From Mycobacterium sp. 236(2023) (GTDB lineage: Bacteria; Actinomycetota; Actinomycetes; Mycobacteriales; Mycobacteriaceae), in NCBI RefSeq assembly GCF_029623955.1, contig NZ_JARSBP010000002.1, forward strand, positions 1,178,001-1,242,000: a stretch of 64,000 nucleotides of DNA. The letters run 5' to 3'. The notes beneath the pieces were generated by a model that saw nothing but the letters and a program-made list of their open reading frames with translations, searched no databases and had not been told where the DNA came from. Both the position numbers and the translations under genes were made by a program. Positions within the stretch are counted from its first letter, which is position 1; every line of letters begins with the position of its first letter. Positions 34,761 to 43,307 of the stretch are shown piece by piece.

Positions 34761-35498
34761 ATGTCATTGCTGGCAGGTCGGACCGCCGTGGTCACCGGAG
34801 CGGCTCAGGGATTGGGTTTCGCGATCGCGCAGCGGTTCGTCGACGAGGGTGCGCGGGTCGTGCTCGGTGACCTGAACCTGGATGCCACGCAGGTCGCCGC
34901 CGAGAAACTCGGCGGCGCCGACGTGGCCCGCGCGGTCCGGTGCGACGTGACGAACGCTGCCGAAGTGGAGGCGCTGGTCGCGGCGGCGGTCGAGTTCGGC
35001 GGGCTCGACGTCATGGTCAACAACGCGGGGATCACCCGCGACGCGACGATGCGCAAGATGAGTGAGGATGACTTCGACCAGGTGATCGCCGTGCACCTGA
35101 AGGGCACCTGGAACGGACTGCGTGCCGCGGGTGCGGTCATGCGGGAGAACAAGCGCGGCGCGATCGTGAACATGTCGTCGATCTCCGGAAAGGTCGGCAT
35201 GGTCGGGCAGACCAACTACTCGGCCGCCAAAGCCGGGATCGTCGGCATGACCAAGGCCGCATCCAAGGAGCTCGCCTACCTCGGCGTCCGGGTCAACGCC
35301 ATCCAGCCCGGTCTCATCCGATCGGCCATGACAGAGGCCATGCCGCAACGTATTTGGGACTCCAAGGTCGCCGAGGTCCCGATGGGACGGGCCGGCGAAC
35401 CCGACGAGGTCGCCAACGTCGCACTGTTCCTGGCCTCGGATCTGTCGTCCTACATGACGGGCACCGTCCTGGAGGTCACCGGCGGACGGCACCTGTGA
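34761..35498 (+). CDS. SDR, 3-oxoacyl-(ACP/CoA) reductase FabG-like
   Basis: A 245-residue short-chain dehydrogenase with [15 protein letters not shown] (NADP/NAD loop), [23 protein letters not shown], the catalytic Ser in [15 protein letters not shown] and the C-terminal [28 protein letters not shown]. All are typical of FabG-like reductases and 3-hydroxyacyl-CoA dehydrogenases. In this operon (SDR, thiolase, ACAD, GntR, CoA-transferase) the likely role is oxidation of a 3-hydroxyacyl-CoA before thiolysis. In-frame GTG 34752 has the better-spaced GAGG and may be the true start. The next gene begins in its stop codon (TGATG). Confidence 0.86.
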   Translation: MSLLAGRTAVVTGAAQGLGFAIAQRFVDEGARVVLGDLNLDATQVAAEKLGGADVARAVRCDVTNAAEVEALVAAAVEFGGLDVMVNNAGITRDATMRKMSEDDFDQVIAVHLKGTWNGLRAAGAVMRENKRGAIVNMSSISGKVGMVGQTNYSAAKAGIVGMTKAASKELAYLGVRVNAIQPGLIRSAMTEAMPQRIWDSKVAEVPMGRAGEPDEVANVALFLASDLSSYMTGTVLEVTGGRHL

Positions 35499-36709
35499 TG
35501 CGCGACGCGGTCATCTGCGAACCGGTCCGCACACCGATCGGACGCTACAACGGGATGTTCAAGTCGCTGACAGCCGTCGAGCTCGGGGTTGTGGCACTGC
35601 AGGGACTCCTCGACCGCACCGGGGTCGCACCCGAGGTGGTCGAGGACGTCATCGTCGGACACTGCTACCCGAGCATGGAAGCACCCGCCATCGGCAGGGT
35701 GATCGCCCTCGACGCGGGCCTGCCGGTGAGCGTGCCCGGCATGCAGATCGACCGGCGCTGCGGTTCAGGACTGCAGGCCGTCATCCAGGCAGCCATGCAA
35801 GTGGCAAGCGGCAACAACGATCTCGTCGTCGCCGGCGGCGCCGAATCGATGAGCAACGTCGTCTTCCACTCGACCGACATGCGCTGGGGCGGAGCCAGAA
35901 GCGGCGTCACTGTGCACGACGCGCTGGCCCGCGGTCGCAGCACCGCCGGAGGCAAGAACTATCCGGTACCGGGCGGCATGCTCGAGACCGCGGAGAATCT
36001 GCGCCGTGAGTACGGAATCGGGCGGCAGGAGCAGGACGAACTCGCCGTGCGGTCGCATCAGCGTGCGGTGGCGGCCCAGAAGGACGGCCTGCTCGCGGAG
36101 ACGATCGTGCCGGTGACGGTATCCAGTCGCTCCGGCGACGAGGTGATCGATACCGACGAGCATCCGCGCTCCGACACGTCGGTCGAGGCGCTCGCCAAAC
36201 TCAAACCCGTACTGGGCAAGTCGGATCCCGAGGCCACCGTCACCGCAGGAAACTCCAGCGGCCAGAACGACGCCGCGTCGATGTGTCTGGTGACGACTCC
36301 GGAGAAGGCCGCCGAACTCGGCCTGCAACCACTCGTCCGGATCGTGTCCTGGGGTGTCGCCGGGGTTGCCCCCAACGTGATGGGCATAGGTCCCGTCCCC
36401 GCCACTGACGTCGCCCTGGCCAAGGCCGGCCTCACACTGGCGGACATGGATCTCATCGAACTGAACGAGGCGTTCGCCGCGCAGGCGTTGGCCTGTATGC
36501 GGGAGTTCACGTTCACCGACGCGGACCTGGAGCGCACCAACGTCCACGGTTCCGGAATCTCGTTGGGGCATCCCGTCGGTGCGACGGGCGGACGGATGCT
36601 TGCGACCCTGGCGCGTGAGCTGCACCGGCGCGACGGCCGCTACGGCCTGGAGACGATGTGCATCGGTGGCGGGCAGGGTCTCGCGGCTGTTTTCGAGAGG
36701 GTGTCATGA
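35498..36709 (+). CDS. Acetyl-CoA acetyltransferase (thiolase)
   Basis: A 403-residue thiolase. The acyl-accepting Cys88 is in QIDRRCGSGLQAV. N-E-A-F-A, the His of ISLGHPVGATGGR and the second Cys of MCIGGGQG complete the catalytic set. It cleaves a 3-ketoacyl-CoA to acetyl-CoA and a shortened acyl-CoA. The start overlaps the SDR stop by one base and its stop overlaps the ACAD start by four, so the steps ACAD, hydratase, SDR and thiolase are encoded together except for a hydratase, which could come from another operon in the island. Confidence 0.92.
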   Translation: MRDAVICEPVRTPIGRYNGMFKSLTAVELGVVALQGLLDRTGVAPEVVEDVIVGHCYPSMEAPAIGRVIALDAGLPVSVPGMQIDRRCGSGLQAVIQAAMQVASGNNDLVVAGGAESMSNVVFHSTDMRWGGARSGVTVHDALARGRSTAGGKNYPVPGGMLETAENLRREYGIGRQEQDELAVRSHQRAVAAQKDGLLAETIVPVTVSSRSGDEVIDTDEHPRSDTSVEALAKLKPVLGKSDPEATVTAGNSSGQNDAASMCLVTTPEKAAELGLQPLVRIVSWGVAGVAPNVMGIGPVPATDVALAKAGLTLADMDLIELNEAFAAQALACMREFTFTDADLERTNVHGSGISLGHPVGATGGRMLATLARELHRRDGRYGLETMCIGGGQGLAAVFERVS

Positions 36710-37899
36710 CAAGACTGGCTCAGACGCTTGGCCTGACCGAGTTTCAAACCGAGATCGTCTCGACGGTACGGCAATTCGTCGACAAGGAAGTCATCCCGAC
36801 CGCCCAGGAACTCGAGCACGGCGACACCTACCCGCAGGCGATAGTCGACGCCATGAAGGAGATGGGCCTGTTCGGGCTCATGATCCCGGAGGAGTACGGC
36901 GGACTGGGGGAATCGCTGCTCACCTACGCTCTGTGTGTCGAGGAACTGGCGCGCGGCTGGATGAGCGTCTCGGGTGTCATCAACACCCACTTCATCGTCG
37001 CGTACATGATCCGCCAGCACGGCACCGATGCGCAGAAGCAGCACCACCTTCCGCGAATGGCCACCGGCGAGACACGGGGCGCATTCTCGATGTCGGAACC
37101 CGAACTCGGATCCGATGTCGCGGCGATCCGCACCCGCGCCAAGAACAACGGCGACGGCACCTACACGATCGACGGCCAGAAGATGTGGCTCACCAACGGC
37201 GGCAGTTCGACACTGGTCGCGACACTGGTCCGTACCGACGAGGGCGCCGACAAGGCCCACCGCAACCTGACGGCGTTCCTGGTCGAAAAGCCCACGGGCT
37301 TCGGCGAAGTCGTCCCGGGGCTGACCATTCCGGGCAAGCTCGACAAACTCGGCTACAAAGGCATCGACACCACCGAGCTCGTCTTCGACGGGTACCAGGC
37401 CAAGGCCACCGACATCCTCGGCGAGGCGCCGGGGCAGGGCTTCTTCCAGATGATGGACGGCGTCGAGGTCGGACGGGTGAACGTGTCCGCCCGTGCTTGC
37501 GGGGTCGGGGTGCGGGCGTTCGAGCTGGCGGTCCGGTATGCCCAGCAGCGCAGCACCTTCGGCAAGCCGATCGCCGAACACCAGGCCATCGCGTTCCAAT
37601 TGGCCGAGATGGCAACCAAAGTCGAGGCAGCGCACCTGATGATGGTCAACGCGGCGCGGCTCAAGGACTCCGGCGACCGCAACGATGTCGCGGCGGGCAT
37701 GGCCAAGTACTTCGCGAGCGAGGTGTGTGCCGAGGTGACCCAGCAGAGCTTCCGGATCCACGGCGGGTACGGCTACTCCAAGGAGTACGAGATCGAGCGG
37801 CTGATGCGCGACGCCCCGTTCCTGCTCATCGGTGAAGGCACCAGCGAGATCCAGAAGAACATCATCAGCAAGAGACTGCTGGCAGATTACCGGGTCTAG
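36706..37899 (+). CDS. Acyl-CoA dehydrogenase
   Basis: A 397-residue flavoprotein with MGLFGLMIPEEYGGLGES, AFSMSEPELGSDVAAIRTRA, the RSTFGKPIAEHQAIAFQLAEM helix and the ending FLLIGEGTSEIQKNIISKRLL. The catalytic Glu is in E-G-T-S-E-I-Q, so it is a complete homotetrameric enzyme. ATG 36706 overlaps the thiolase stop (ATGA). Together with the divergent ACAD at 33455 the promoter region drives two such enzymes, perhaps for successive chain lengths. A GntR gene follows four bases after the stop. Confidence 0.9.
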   Translation: MTRLAQTLGLTEFQTEIVSTVRQFVDKEVIPTAQELEHGDTYPQAIVDAMKEMGLFGLMIPEEYGGLGESLLTYALCVEELARGWMSVSGVINTHFIVAYMIRQHGTDAQKQHHLPRMATGETRGAFSMSEPELGSDVAAIRTRAKNNGDGTYTIDGQKMWLTNGGSSTLVATLVRTDEGADKAHRNLTAFLVEKPTGFGEVVPGLTIPGKLDKLGYKGIDTTELVFDGYQAKATDILGEAPGQGFFQMMDGVEVGRVNVSARACGVGVRAFELAVRYAQQRSTFGKPIAEHQAIAFQLAEMATKVEAAHLMMVNAARLKDSGDRNDVAAGMAKYFASEVCAEVTQQSFRIHGGYGYSKEYEIERLMRDAPFLLIGEGTSEIQKNIISKRLLADYRV

Positions 37900-37903
37900 G
37901 GCG

Positions 37904-38572
37904 ATGAGCATCCCCGAATTCGCGGCCAGGCCGCAGCTGGCCGAGGACGTCGCCCGGTTCGTGCGCCGACGCATCTTCGAGGGCACCTATCCGGCGGGGA
38001 AGTACATCCGGTTGGAGCAGTTGGCTGCCGAACTCGGTATCAGTGTCACCCCGGTGCGGGAGGCGCTGTTCGGGCTGCGCGCCGAGGGTCTGCTGGACCT
38101 GTTGCCGCGGCGCGGATTCGTCGTCCTGCCGATCACGAAACGCGATATCGCCGATGTCGCCGACGTGCAGGCCCACATCGGCGGGGTGCTAGCCAGCCGC
38201 GCCGCCGAGTGCATCACCGACGAACAGCTGCGCGACCTTACCCGCATCCAGCAGGAACTCGAAAGCGCCTACAAAGCAGACGATCACGAGGCCGCGGTGC
38301 GGCTCAACCACGAGTTCCACCGGGCTGTCAACCTCGCGGCGGGGTCACCGAAACTCGCACAGCTGATGGGACAGATCACCCGGTTCGCGCTCGAATCGGT
38401 GTATCCCACCGTCAAAGGCTGGCCCGCCCATTCGATGAAGGATCACCGCCTGCTCCTCGCCGCACTGAAGAAGCGCGACGGGGAGGCGGCGCGGTCGGCC
38501 ATGTCGAAACACCTGTGTGCGGCCGCGGGGCCGCTGATCGACCATCTCACCGACCGCGGGGTGGTCAGCTGA
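37904..38572 (+). CDS. GntR-family regulator (FadR subfamily, FCD domain)
   Basis: A 222-residue regulator. The winged helix is at about 10-75 (YIRLEQLAAELGISVTPVREALFGLRAEGLLDLLPRRGF). The FCD domain carries the metal/ligand histidines in HEFHRAVNLA, MKDHRLLLAAL and SKHLCAA. FCD-type GntR proteins respond to carboxylic acids or acyl-CoAs. It is inside the operon it probably controls (34761-39756), with the inverted repeat at 34690-34710 as candidate operator. The stop overlaps the next start (TGATG). Confidence 0.88.
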   Translation: MSIPEFAARPQLAEDVARFVRRRIFEGTYPAGKYIRLEQLAAELGISVTPVREALFGLRAEGLLDLLPRRGFVVLPITKRDIADVADVQAHIGGVLASRAAECITDEQLRDLTRIQQELESAYKADDHEAAVRLNHEFHRAVNLAAGSPKLAQLMGQITRFALESVYPTVKGWPAHSMKDHRLLLAALKKRDGEAARSAMSKHLCAAAGPLIDHLTDRGVVS

Positions 38573-39756
38573 TGGGGGTTCTCGACGGCATACGCGTGCT
38601 CGACTACGGCAGGTTCATCGCAGCACCATGGTGCTCGGCGTTGCTCGCCGACATGGGTGCCGACGTGATCCGGGTGGAGAAACGCGAAGGCGGTGAGGAC
38701 CGCTGGGTGCAGTCGGTCACCGAGGGTGGGGAGGGCGGCACCTTCCTGCAGTGCAACCGCAACAAGCGGTCGCTGACGCTGGACACCACCACCGACGAAG
38801 GTAAAGAGATCACCCGCAAGCTGGTGGCCGACGCGGACATCGTCGTCGCCAACATGCCAGCGGCCGGAATGCGTTCCAGCGGTCTGGATTACGAGACGCT
38901 GCGGGCGATCAAGGCCGACATCATCCTTGCCAGCGCGACGGCCTACGGCGAGGGCGGGCCCTACAGTGAGCGAATCGGGTTCGACGGCGCCGGCCAGGTG
39001 ATGTCGGGCGCGGTCTACCGACAGGGTCTGCCGGAGATGCCCATCCGGACGGTGGTGCCGTATGCGGACTTCGGCACGGCGCTCACGCTGACCATCGGGG
39101 TCATGATGGCGCTGTTCCACCGCGACCGCACCGGCGTGGGCCAGCACGTCGAAGGGGCGTTGCTGCCTACGGCGATGATGCTGTCGAACGCCTTCCTGAT
39201 CGAGCGAGACCTGCTCGGCATCGACAAGCCCCGCATGGGCAATCAAGGCGCCTCGGTGGCGCCCTGCGACCTGTACCGGACTTCTGACGACGGCTGGGTC
39301 CTGTTGCAGATCGCCGGGGCGCCGATGTTCAGACGATGGTGCCGCCTGGTCGAGCGGCTCGATCTGTTCGACGATCCGCGGTTCGCCGACGACGATCTGC
39401 GGTGGAAGCACGGTGATGTGCTCAACGGCATCATGGCCGACTGGTGCGCCGGCAAGACCAAGGCCGAGGTGCTCGAACTCTTGGAGGCCGCGAAACTGCC
39501 TGCCGCGCCGATGCATTCCACGCAGGATGTCCTCGACGACCCCCATGTGCAGGCGATGGGCTACCTGCAGCGGATTCCGTTTCCCGGGACCTCGCAGGGC
39601 GTGCCGATCATCGAGACACCCTTCCGGCTCTCGGCCACCCCGGGCGAGATTCGTCGTCGGGCGCCGCTGCTCGGCGAGCACACCGGCGAGATCCTCGCAG
39701 AAATCGGCTACACCGACGACGAGATCGCCGGGCTGCGGGAGCGGTCCGTCGTCTGA
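38572..39756 (+). CDS. Type III CoA-transferase (CaiB/BaiF family)
   Basis: A 394-residue enzyme that moves CoA from one acyl-CoA to a carboxylic acid. The N-terminal LDYGRFIAAPWCSALLADMGADVIRVEKREGGEDRW is the family start. NKRSLTLD, a catalytic Asp at about residue 138 (IGFDGAGQ) and the C-terminal RRRAPLLGEHTGEILAEIGYTDDEI are all present. It allows activation of the operon's substrate without ATP, and complements the AMP-forming ligases elsewhere in the island. It begins in the stop codon of the GntR gene and is the last intact gene of this operon before a broken hydrolase. Confidence 0.88.
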   Translation: MGVLDGIRVLDYGRFIAAPWCSALLADMGADVIRVEKREGGEDRWVQSVTEGGEGGTFLQCNRNKRSLTLDTTTDEGKEITRKLVADADIVVANMPAAGMRSSGLDYETLRAIKADIILASATAYGEGGPYSERIGFDGAGQVMSGAVYRQGLPEMPIRTVVPYADFGTALTLTIGVMMALFHRDRTGVGQHVEGALLPTAMMLSNAFLIERDLLGIDKPRMGNQGASVAPCDLYRTSDDGWVLLQIAGAPMFRRWCRLVERLDLFDDPRFADDDLRWKHGDVLNGIMADWCAGKTKAEVLELLEAAKLPAAPMHSTQDVLDDPHVQAMGYLQRIPFPGTSQGVPIIETPFRLSATPGEIRRRAPLLGEHTGEILAEIGYTDDEIAGLRERSVV

Positions 39757-39824
39757 CCACGGGTCGCGAGGACTACGGACTTTCCGGGGTGATCGCGGCA
39801 CCGGCCGCTGGTATTCCTGGATTC

Positions 39825-40775
39825 ATGACCGATAAACACGTGCTGGAACCTGCGGCGCAAGCCTTCGCGGATGCGACCGCCAAGCCACCGTTTCTCTACT
39901 AACTGGGGCCGGTGGGCGCCTGAAAAGTGCTCGACGACGTGCAGGCCGCTCCGGTCGGCAAGCTCGACGTCGAGGAACGATGGATCACCGTCCCGTGCGA
40001 CGTCGGAGACGTCCCGGTGCGAATTGTCACCCCCGCCCGTAGTGACGGCCCGCTCCCCGTCGTGCTCTACATTCACGGTGGCGGCTGGGTTCTCGGGAAC
40101 GCCGGCACGCACGACCGGTTGGTACGTGAGCTTGCCGTGGGTGCCCACGCAGCGGTCGTCTTCGTGGAGTACGACCGGTCACCGGAGGCCCGCTACCCCG
40201 TCGCGATCGAACAGGCATACGCGACGGGGCAATGGATCACCCGCCACGGAGCGGATGAAGGCCTGGATGCCGGACGGCTTGCCGTCGCGGGAGATTCCGT
40301 GGGCAGCAACATGACTGCGGCGGTAGCCCTCATGGCGAAGCAGCGCGGCGACGTCACGTTCGTTCATCAGTCGATGTACTACCCGGTCACCGATGCGGCG
40401 CAAGACGCGGCGAGTTACGCAGAGTTCGCCGACGGCCCGTTCCTGACGGCGAAATCGATGGCGTGGTTCTGGGATTGCTATCTTCCCGACATCGCCTTGC
40501 GGTCAGAGATCACGGCGTCCCCGCTGCGGGCGACGCGCGACGATCTTCGTGGGCTTCCGCCCGCACTGGTGATCGTCGACGAGAACGACGTCCTGCGCGA
40601 CGAAGGTGAAGCCTACGCGCGCAAGTTGACCGCGGCGGGCGTCCGTACCACGAGCGTGCGTGTCAACGGCATCATCCACGACTTCATGATGCTCAATCCG
40701 GTCAGGGACACAGCGGCGGCTTCTGCCGCCATCGATCTCGCGATTCGGACTCTGCAGAACGTGTTCGCGCGGTAA
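39825..40775 (+). pseudogene. Alpha/beta hydrolase (HSL/acetyl esterase type) with two in-frame stops
   Basis: From ATG 39825 one frame reads MTDKHVLEPAAQAFADATAK-PPFLY, then TAA (39900-39902), LGPVGA, TGA (39921-39923), and runs open to 40775. The downstream part (282 residues from GTG 39927) keeps the complete family core: YIHGGGWVLG, the nucleophile GDSVGS, the acid in VDENDVLRDEG and the His in GIIHDFMML. TAA could derive from GAA (Glu) and TGA from CGA (Arg), so two single-base changes would restore a full esterase. The remnant from GTG 39927 could still be translated without the first 34 residues. It is either a recent pseudogene, a truncated functional gene or a sequencing problem. It lies between the CoA-transferase and an epimerase gene. 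Confidence 0.75.
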
Positions 40776-40781
40776 TCCCCA

Positions 40782-41801
40782 ATGCACAGCGATACGACCG
40801 TACTCGTCACAGGGGCCGCAGGTTACGTCGGCAGCCATGTGGTCAACCAGCTACTGCGCCGCGGTTACCGCGTCCGCGCGGCGGTCCGCAGTGACCGGCG
40901 TGCCGACGAGGTGCGCCGAAATGTCGCCGCCGAGGCGCTCGACACCGGCAGGCTGGAGTTCGCCCTCACCGATCTCGGCGCCGATGAGGGCTGGCGCGAA
41001 GCAGCCACTGGCACAACGTTTGTGATGCACGTCGCCTCACCGTTCCCGTCGCACACACCCCGCACCGACGACGAGATCATCGCCCCCGCACGGGATGGGA
41101 CGCTGAGGGTGTTGGCCGCGGCACGCGACGCCGGATGCTCGCGGGTGGTGCTGACCTCATCCTTCGCCGCGGTCGGCTACTCGCCCAGCAGTACGGACAA
41201 CTGGTCGGAGGCCGACTGGACGGACCCGTCCGACACGAACACGGCCTACATCCGTTCGAAGGCCATCGCCGAACGCGCCGCGTGGGACTTCGTTGCCTCC
41301 GAAGGGGAAAGCCTCGAACTGACGACGATCGTCCCGGTCGGGATCTTCGGACCGACGATCGGCGAGCACCTGTCGACGTCGGTGCGGTTCATCCAGGCGA
41401 TGCTCACCGGCGAGATGGAACGTGTGCTGCCGCAATACTTCGGGGTGGTCGACGTTCGCGACGTCGCAGACGCCCACCTTCGCGCGATGACCACAGATGC
41501 GGCGGCAGGCGAACGCATCCTCGTCGTCGCCGACGGCCCCGCGCAGAGCTTTCTGGGTCCGGCGACGATTCTCCGCAAGGGGCTGGGCGAATCGGCGAGC
41601 AGGGTCCCGACTGCCGAATTCTCCGACGAAGAGGTCCGGGAGTTGGCGCAGAGCGATCCGGTGTTTCGCGAGGCGCTCAGTCAACTCGGCAAACGCCCGC
41701 GAATCAGTAACGCCAAAGCGAAGGAACTCCTCGGCTGGATGCCGCGTCCGGTGCACGACACGATCCTCGACACCGCCCGCTCCCTACTCGACACCGGATA
41801 G
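40782..41801 (+). CDS. NAD-dependent epimerase/dehydratase (dihydroflavonol-reductase-like extended SDR)
   Basis: A 339-residue extended SDR. The nucleotide loop is VTGAAGYVGSHVVNQLLRRGYRVRAAVR, the Ser is in VVLTSSFAAVGY and the Tyr-Lys pair in AYIRSKAIAER. The sequence is of the dihydroflavonol 4-reductase/cinnamoyl-CoA reductase-like group, which reduces ketones or aldehydes with NADPH. It starts six bases after the broken hydrolase. It is convergent with the AMP-ligase operon, with a three-base gap. The substrate is unknown. Confidence 0.83.
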   Translation: MHSDTTVLVTGAAGYVGSHVVNQLLRRGYRVRAAVRSDRRADEVRRNVAAEALDTGRLEFALTDLGADEGWREAATGTTFVMHVASPFPSHTPRTDDEIIAPARDGTLRVLAAARDAGCSRVVLTSSFAAVGYSPSSTDNWSEADWTDPSDTNTAYIRSKAIAERAAWDFVASEGESLELTTIVPVGIFGPTIGEHLSTSVRFIQAMLTGEMERVLPQYFGVVDVRDVADAHLRAMTTDAAAGERILVVADGPAQSFLGPATILRKGLGESASRVPTAEFSDEEVRELAQSDPVFREALSQLGKRPRISNAKAKELLGWMPRPVHDTILDTARSLLDTG

Positions 41802-41804
41802 CGG

Positions 41805-43307
41805 TCAGCCGCTCAGCAGATCACGCAACCGCACGGTGTCGACCTTGCCCGTCGCACCCCGGGGGATCACCGAGTCGTTGTCGAGGAGTGTCCAGACCGT
41901 GGGCACCTTGAAGCTGCTGAGCACCTTGCGTGCCGCCTCGCGAAGCCCGTCGGCAGTGTGGGTGGGGTCGCACACGACGGCCGCCCCGACGCGATTGCCC
42001 TGCGGGCCCGGCACATTGGTCACGAATGCCGCCAGGACACCGACGAGGGTGCGGAGCGCCTGCTCCACTTCGATGGGGTACACGGTGGCGCCGCTGACCT
42101 TGAACATGTCGTCGGAGCGGCCGTCGTAGAACAGGAATCCGTCGTCCGTCAGGTGGCCGAGGTCGCCGGTCGGATAGTAGCCGTCGGCGGTGAACACCTC
42201 CTCACGGGTCCGACCGCAGATGCCGCGCAAGATGTGCGGGCCGCGGATGTGGATCATCCCGATGGTTCCTGCCGGCACGGTGTCGCCGGTGTCGGGGTCT
42301 GCTATCCGAACATTTACGTCGGAGAATGGTTTTCCGCAGCTGCCCCACGCTGCTTCGGGCATGTCGGTATCGGCGGCATAGCCGCAGTAGGGCCCGAACG
42401 ACTCCGTCATGCCGAACAGCCGGGCACGGGATCCGGGTCGCCCTTGCAGCCCGGCTGGAAGCAGCGCGTCGAGGCTGCCCGGTCTCAGTGTCGTGAGCTG
42501 CACCCTCGACGCGGGCAGGTGTCGCGCGAGCGCTTCGGCTTGATCGGGCCAGCCCCGGAACAGCGTCACCCGCTCTGCGGCAAGCAGGCGCAATGTCGAA
42601 TCAGGCTGGGGGACAGGCTCGGTCACCAATGTCGCGCCGGCGGCGAGTGCCGACAACAGGCCGCCGCCGAACCCGCCGACCCAGAAGAACGGCATCGGCA
42701 GGTAGAGCCGGGTGTCGGCGCCGATGCAGCGTGCCGCGAGTCCGGATCGGACCGCGCCGAGGGCGTTGCCGTGGGAGTGCCGAACTCCCTTGGGTGGTCC
42801 GCTGCTGCCGGAGGTGAACATGATCGCCATCGGATCGGCGGGCCGGATGCCGCGTGCCATCGCCTCGGCGGTGCTGACCGCAGCCGGATGACGCGGCAGT
42901 GCGGCTACCTCCTCGGCAGTCCAGATGGTTCGCAGGGCAGGCAGCGGTCCTTCGAGTTGATCGAGGTAGCGGTGCCCGCGGAACTCTTCGACGGCGATGA
43001 GATGCTGCACCGAGGCGGTCCGCAGGTGGGCGGCCAGCTCGGGTGGTGTCAGCAGTGTGCTCAACGGCACGAGTACCGCGCCGATGCGCATGAGCGCCAG
43101 TCCGATTCGGGCCCATTCCACACCGTTGGGCATCAGCAGGGCGACCCGCGCACCCTTGCCGATTCCCGCGGCGACGAACGCCGCGCCGAGGTCGCGGGAA
43201 TCCCGGTCCATCTCGCCATAGGTGATCCGGTCGACGGGATCGACGATCGCATCCTTCGACCCCAGCAATGCTCGGTCGCGGATCAATCCGTCGATGGTTT
43301 CACTCAT
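41805..43307 (-). CDS. AMP-dependent acyl-CoA synthetase/ligase (third of tandem set)
   Basis: A 500-residue ANL-superfamily enzyme that adenylates a carboxylate and loads it on CoA. The P-loop-like motif is IMFTSGSSGPPKGVRHSHG, followed by LFGMTESFGPYCGY, the hinge YYPTGDLGHLTDDGFLFYDGRSDDMFKVSG and the catalytic Lys in GATGKVD near the C-terminus. All essential positions are present. ATG 43307 overlaps the preceding ligase gene by 8 bases. It is the last gene of the leftward six-gene operon from 48728. Confidence 0.87.
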   Translation of the reverse strand: MSETIDGLIRDRALLGSKDAIVDPVDRITYGEMDRDSRDLGAAFVAAGIGKGARVALLMPNGVEWARIGLALMRIGAVLVPLSTLLTPPELAAHLRTASVQHLIAVEEFRGHRYLDQLEGPLPALRTIWTAEEVAALPRHPAAVSTAEAMARGIRPADPMAIMFTSGSSGPPKGVRHSHGNALGAVRSGLAARCIGADTRLYLPMPFFWVGGFGGGLLSALAAGATLVTEPVPQPDSTLRLLAAERVTLFRGWPDQAEALARHLPASRVQLTTLRPGSLDALLPAGLQGRPGSRARLFGMTESFGPYCGYAADTDMPEAAWGSCGKPFSDVNVRIADPDTGDTVPAGTIGMIHIRGPHILRGICGRTREEVFTADGYYPTGDLGHLTDDGFLFYDGRSDDMFKVSGATVYPIEVEQALRTLVGVLAAFVTNVPGPQGNRVGAAVVCDPTHTADGLREAARKVLSSFKVPTVWTLLDNDSVIPRGATGKVDTVRLRDLLSG

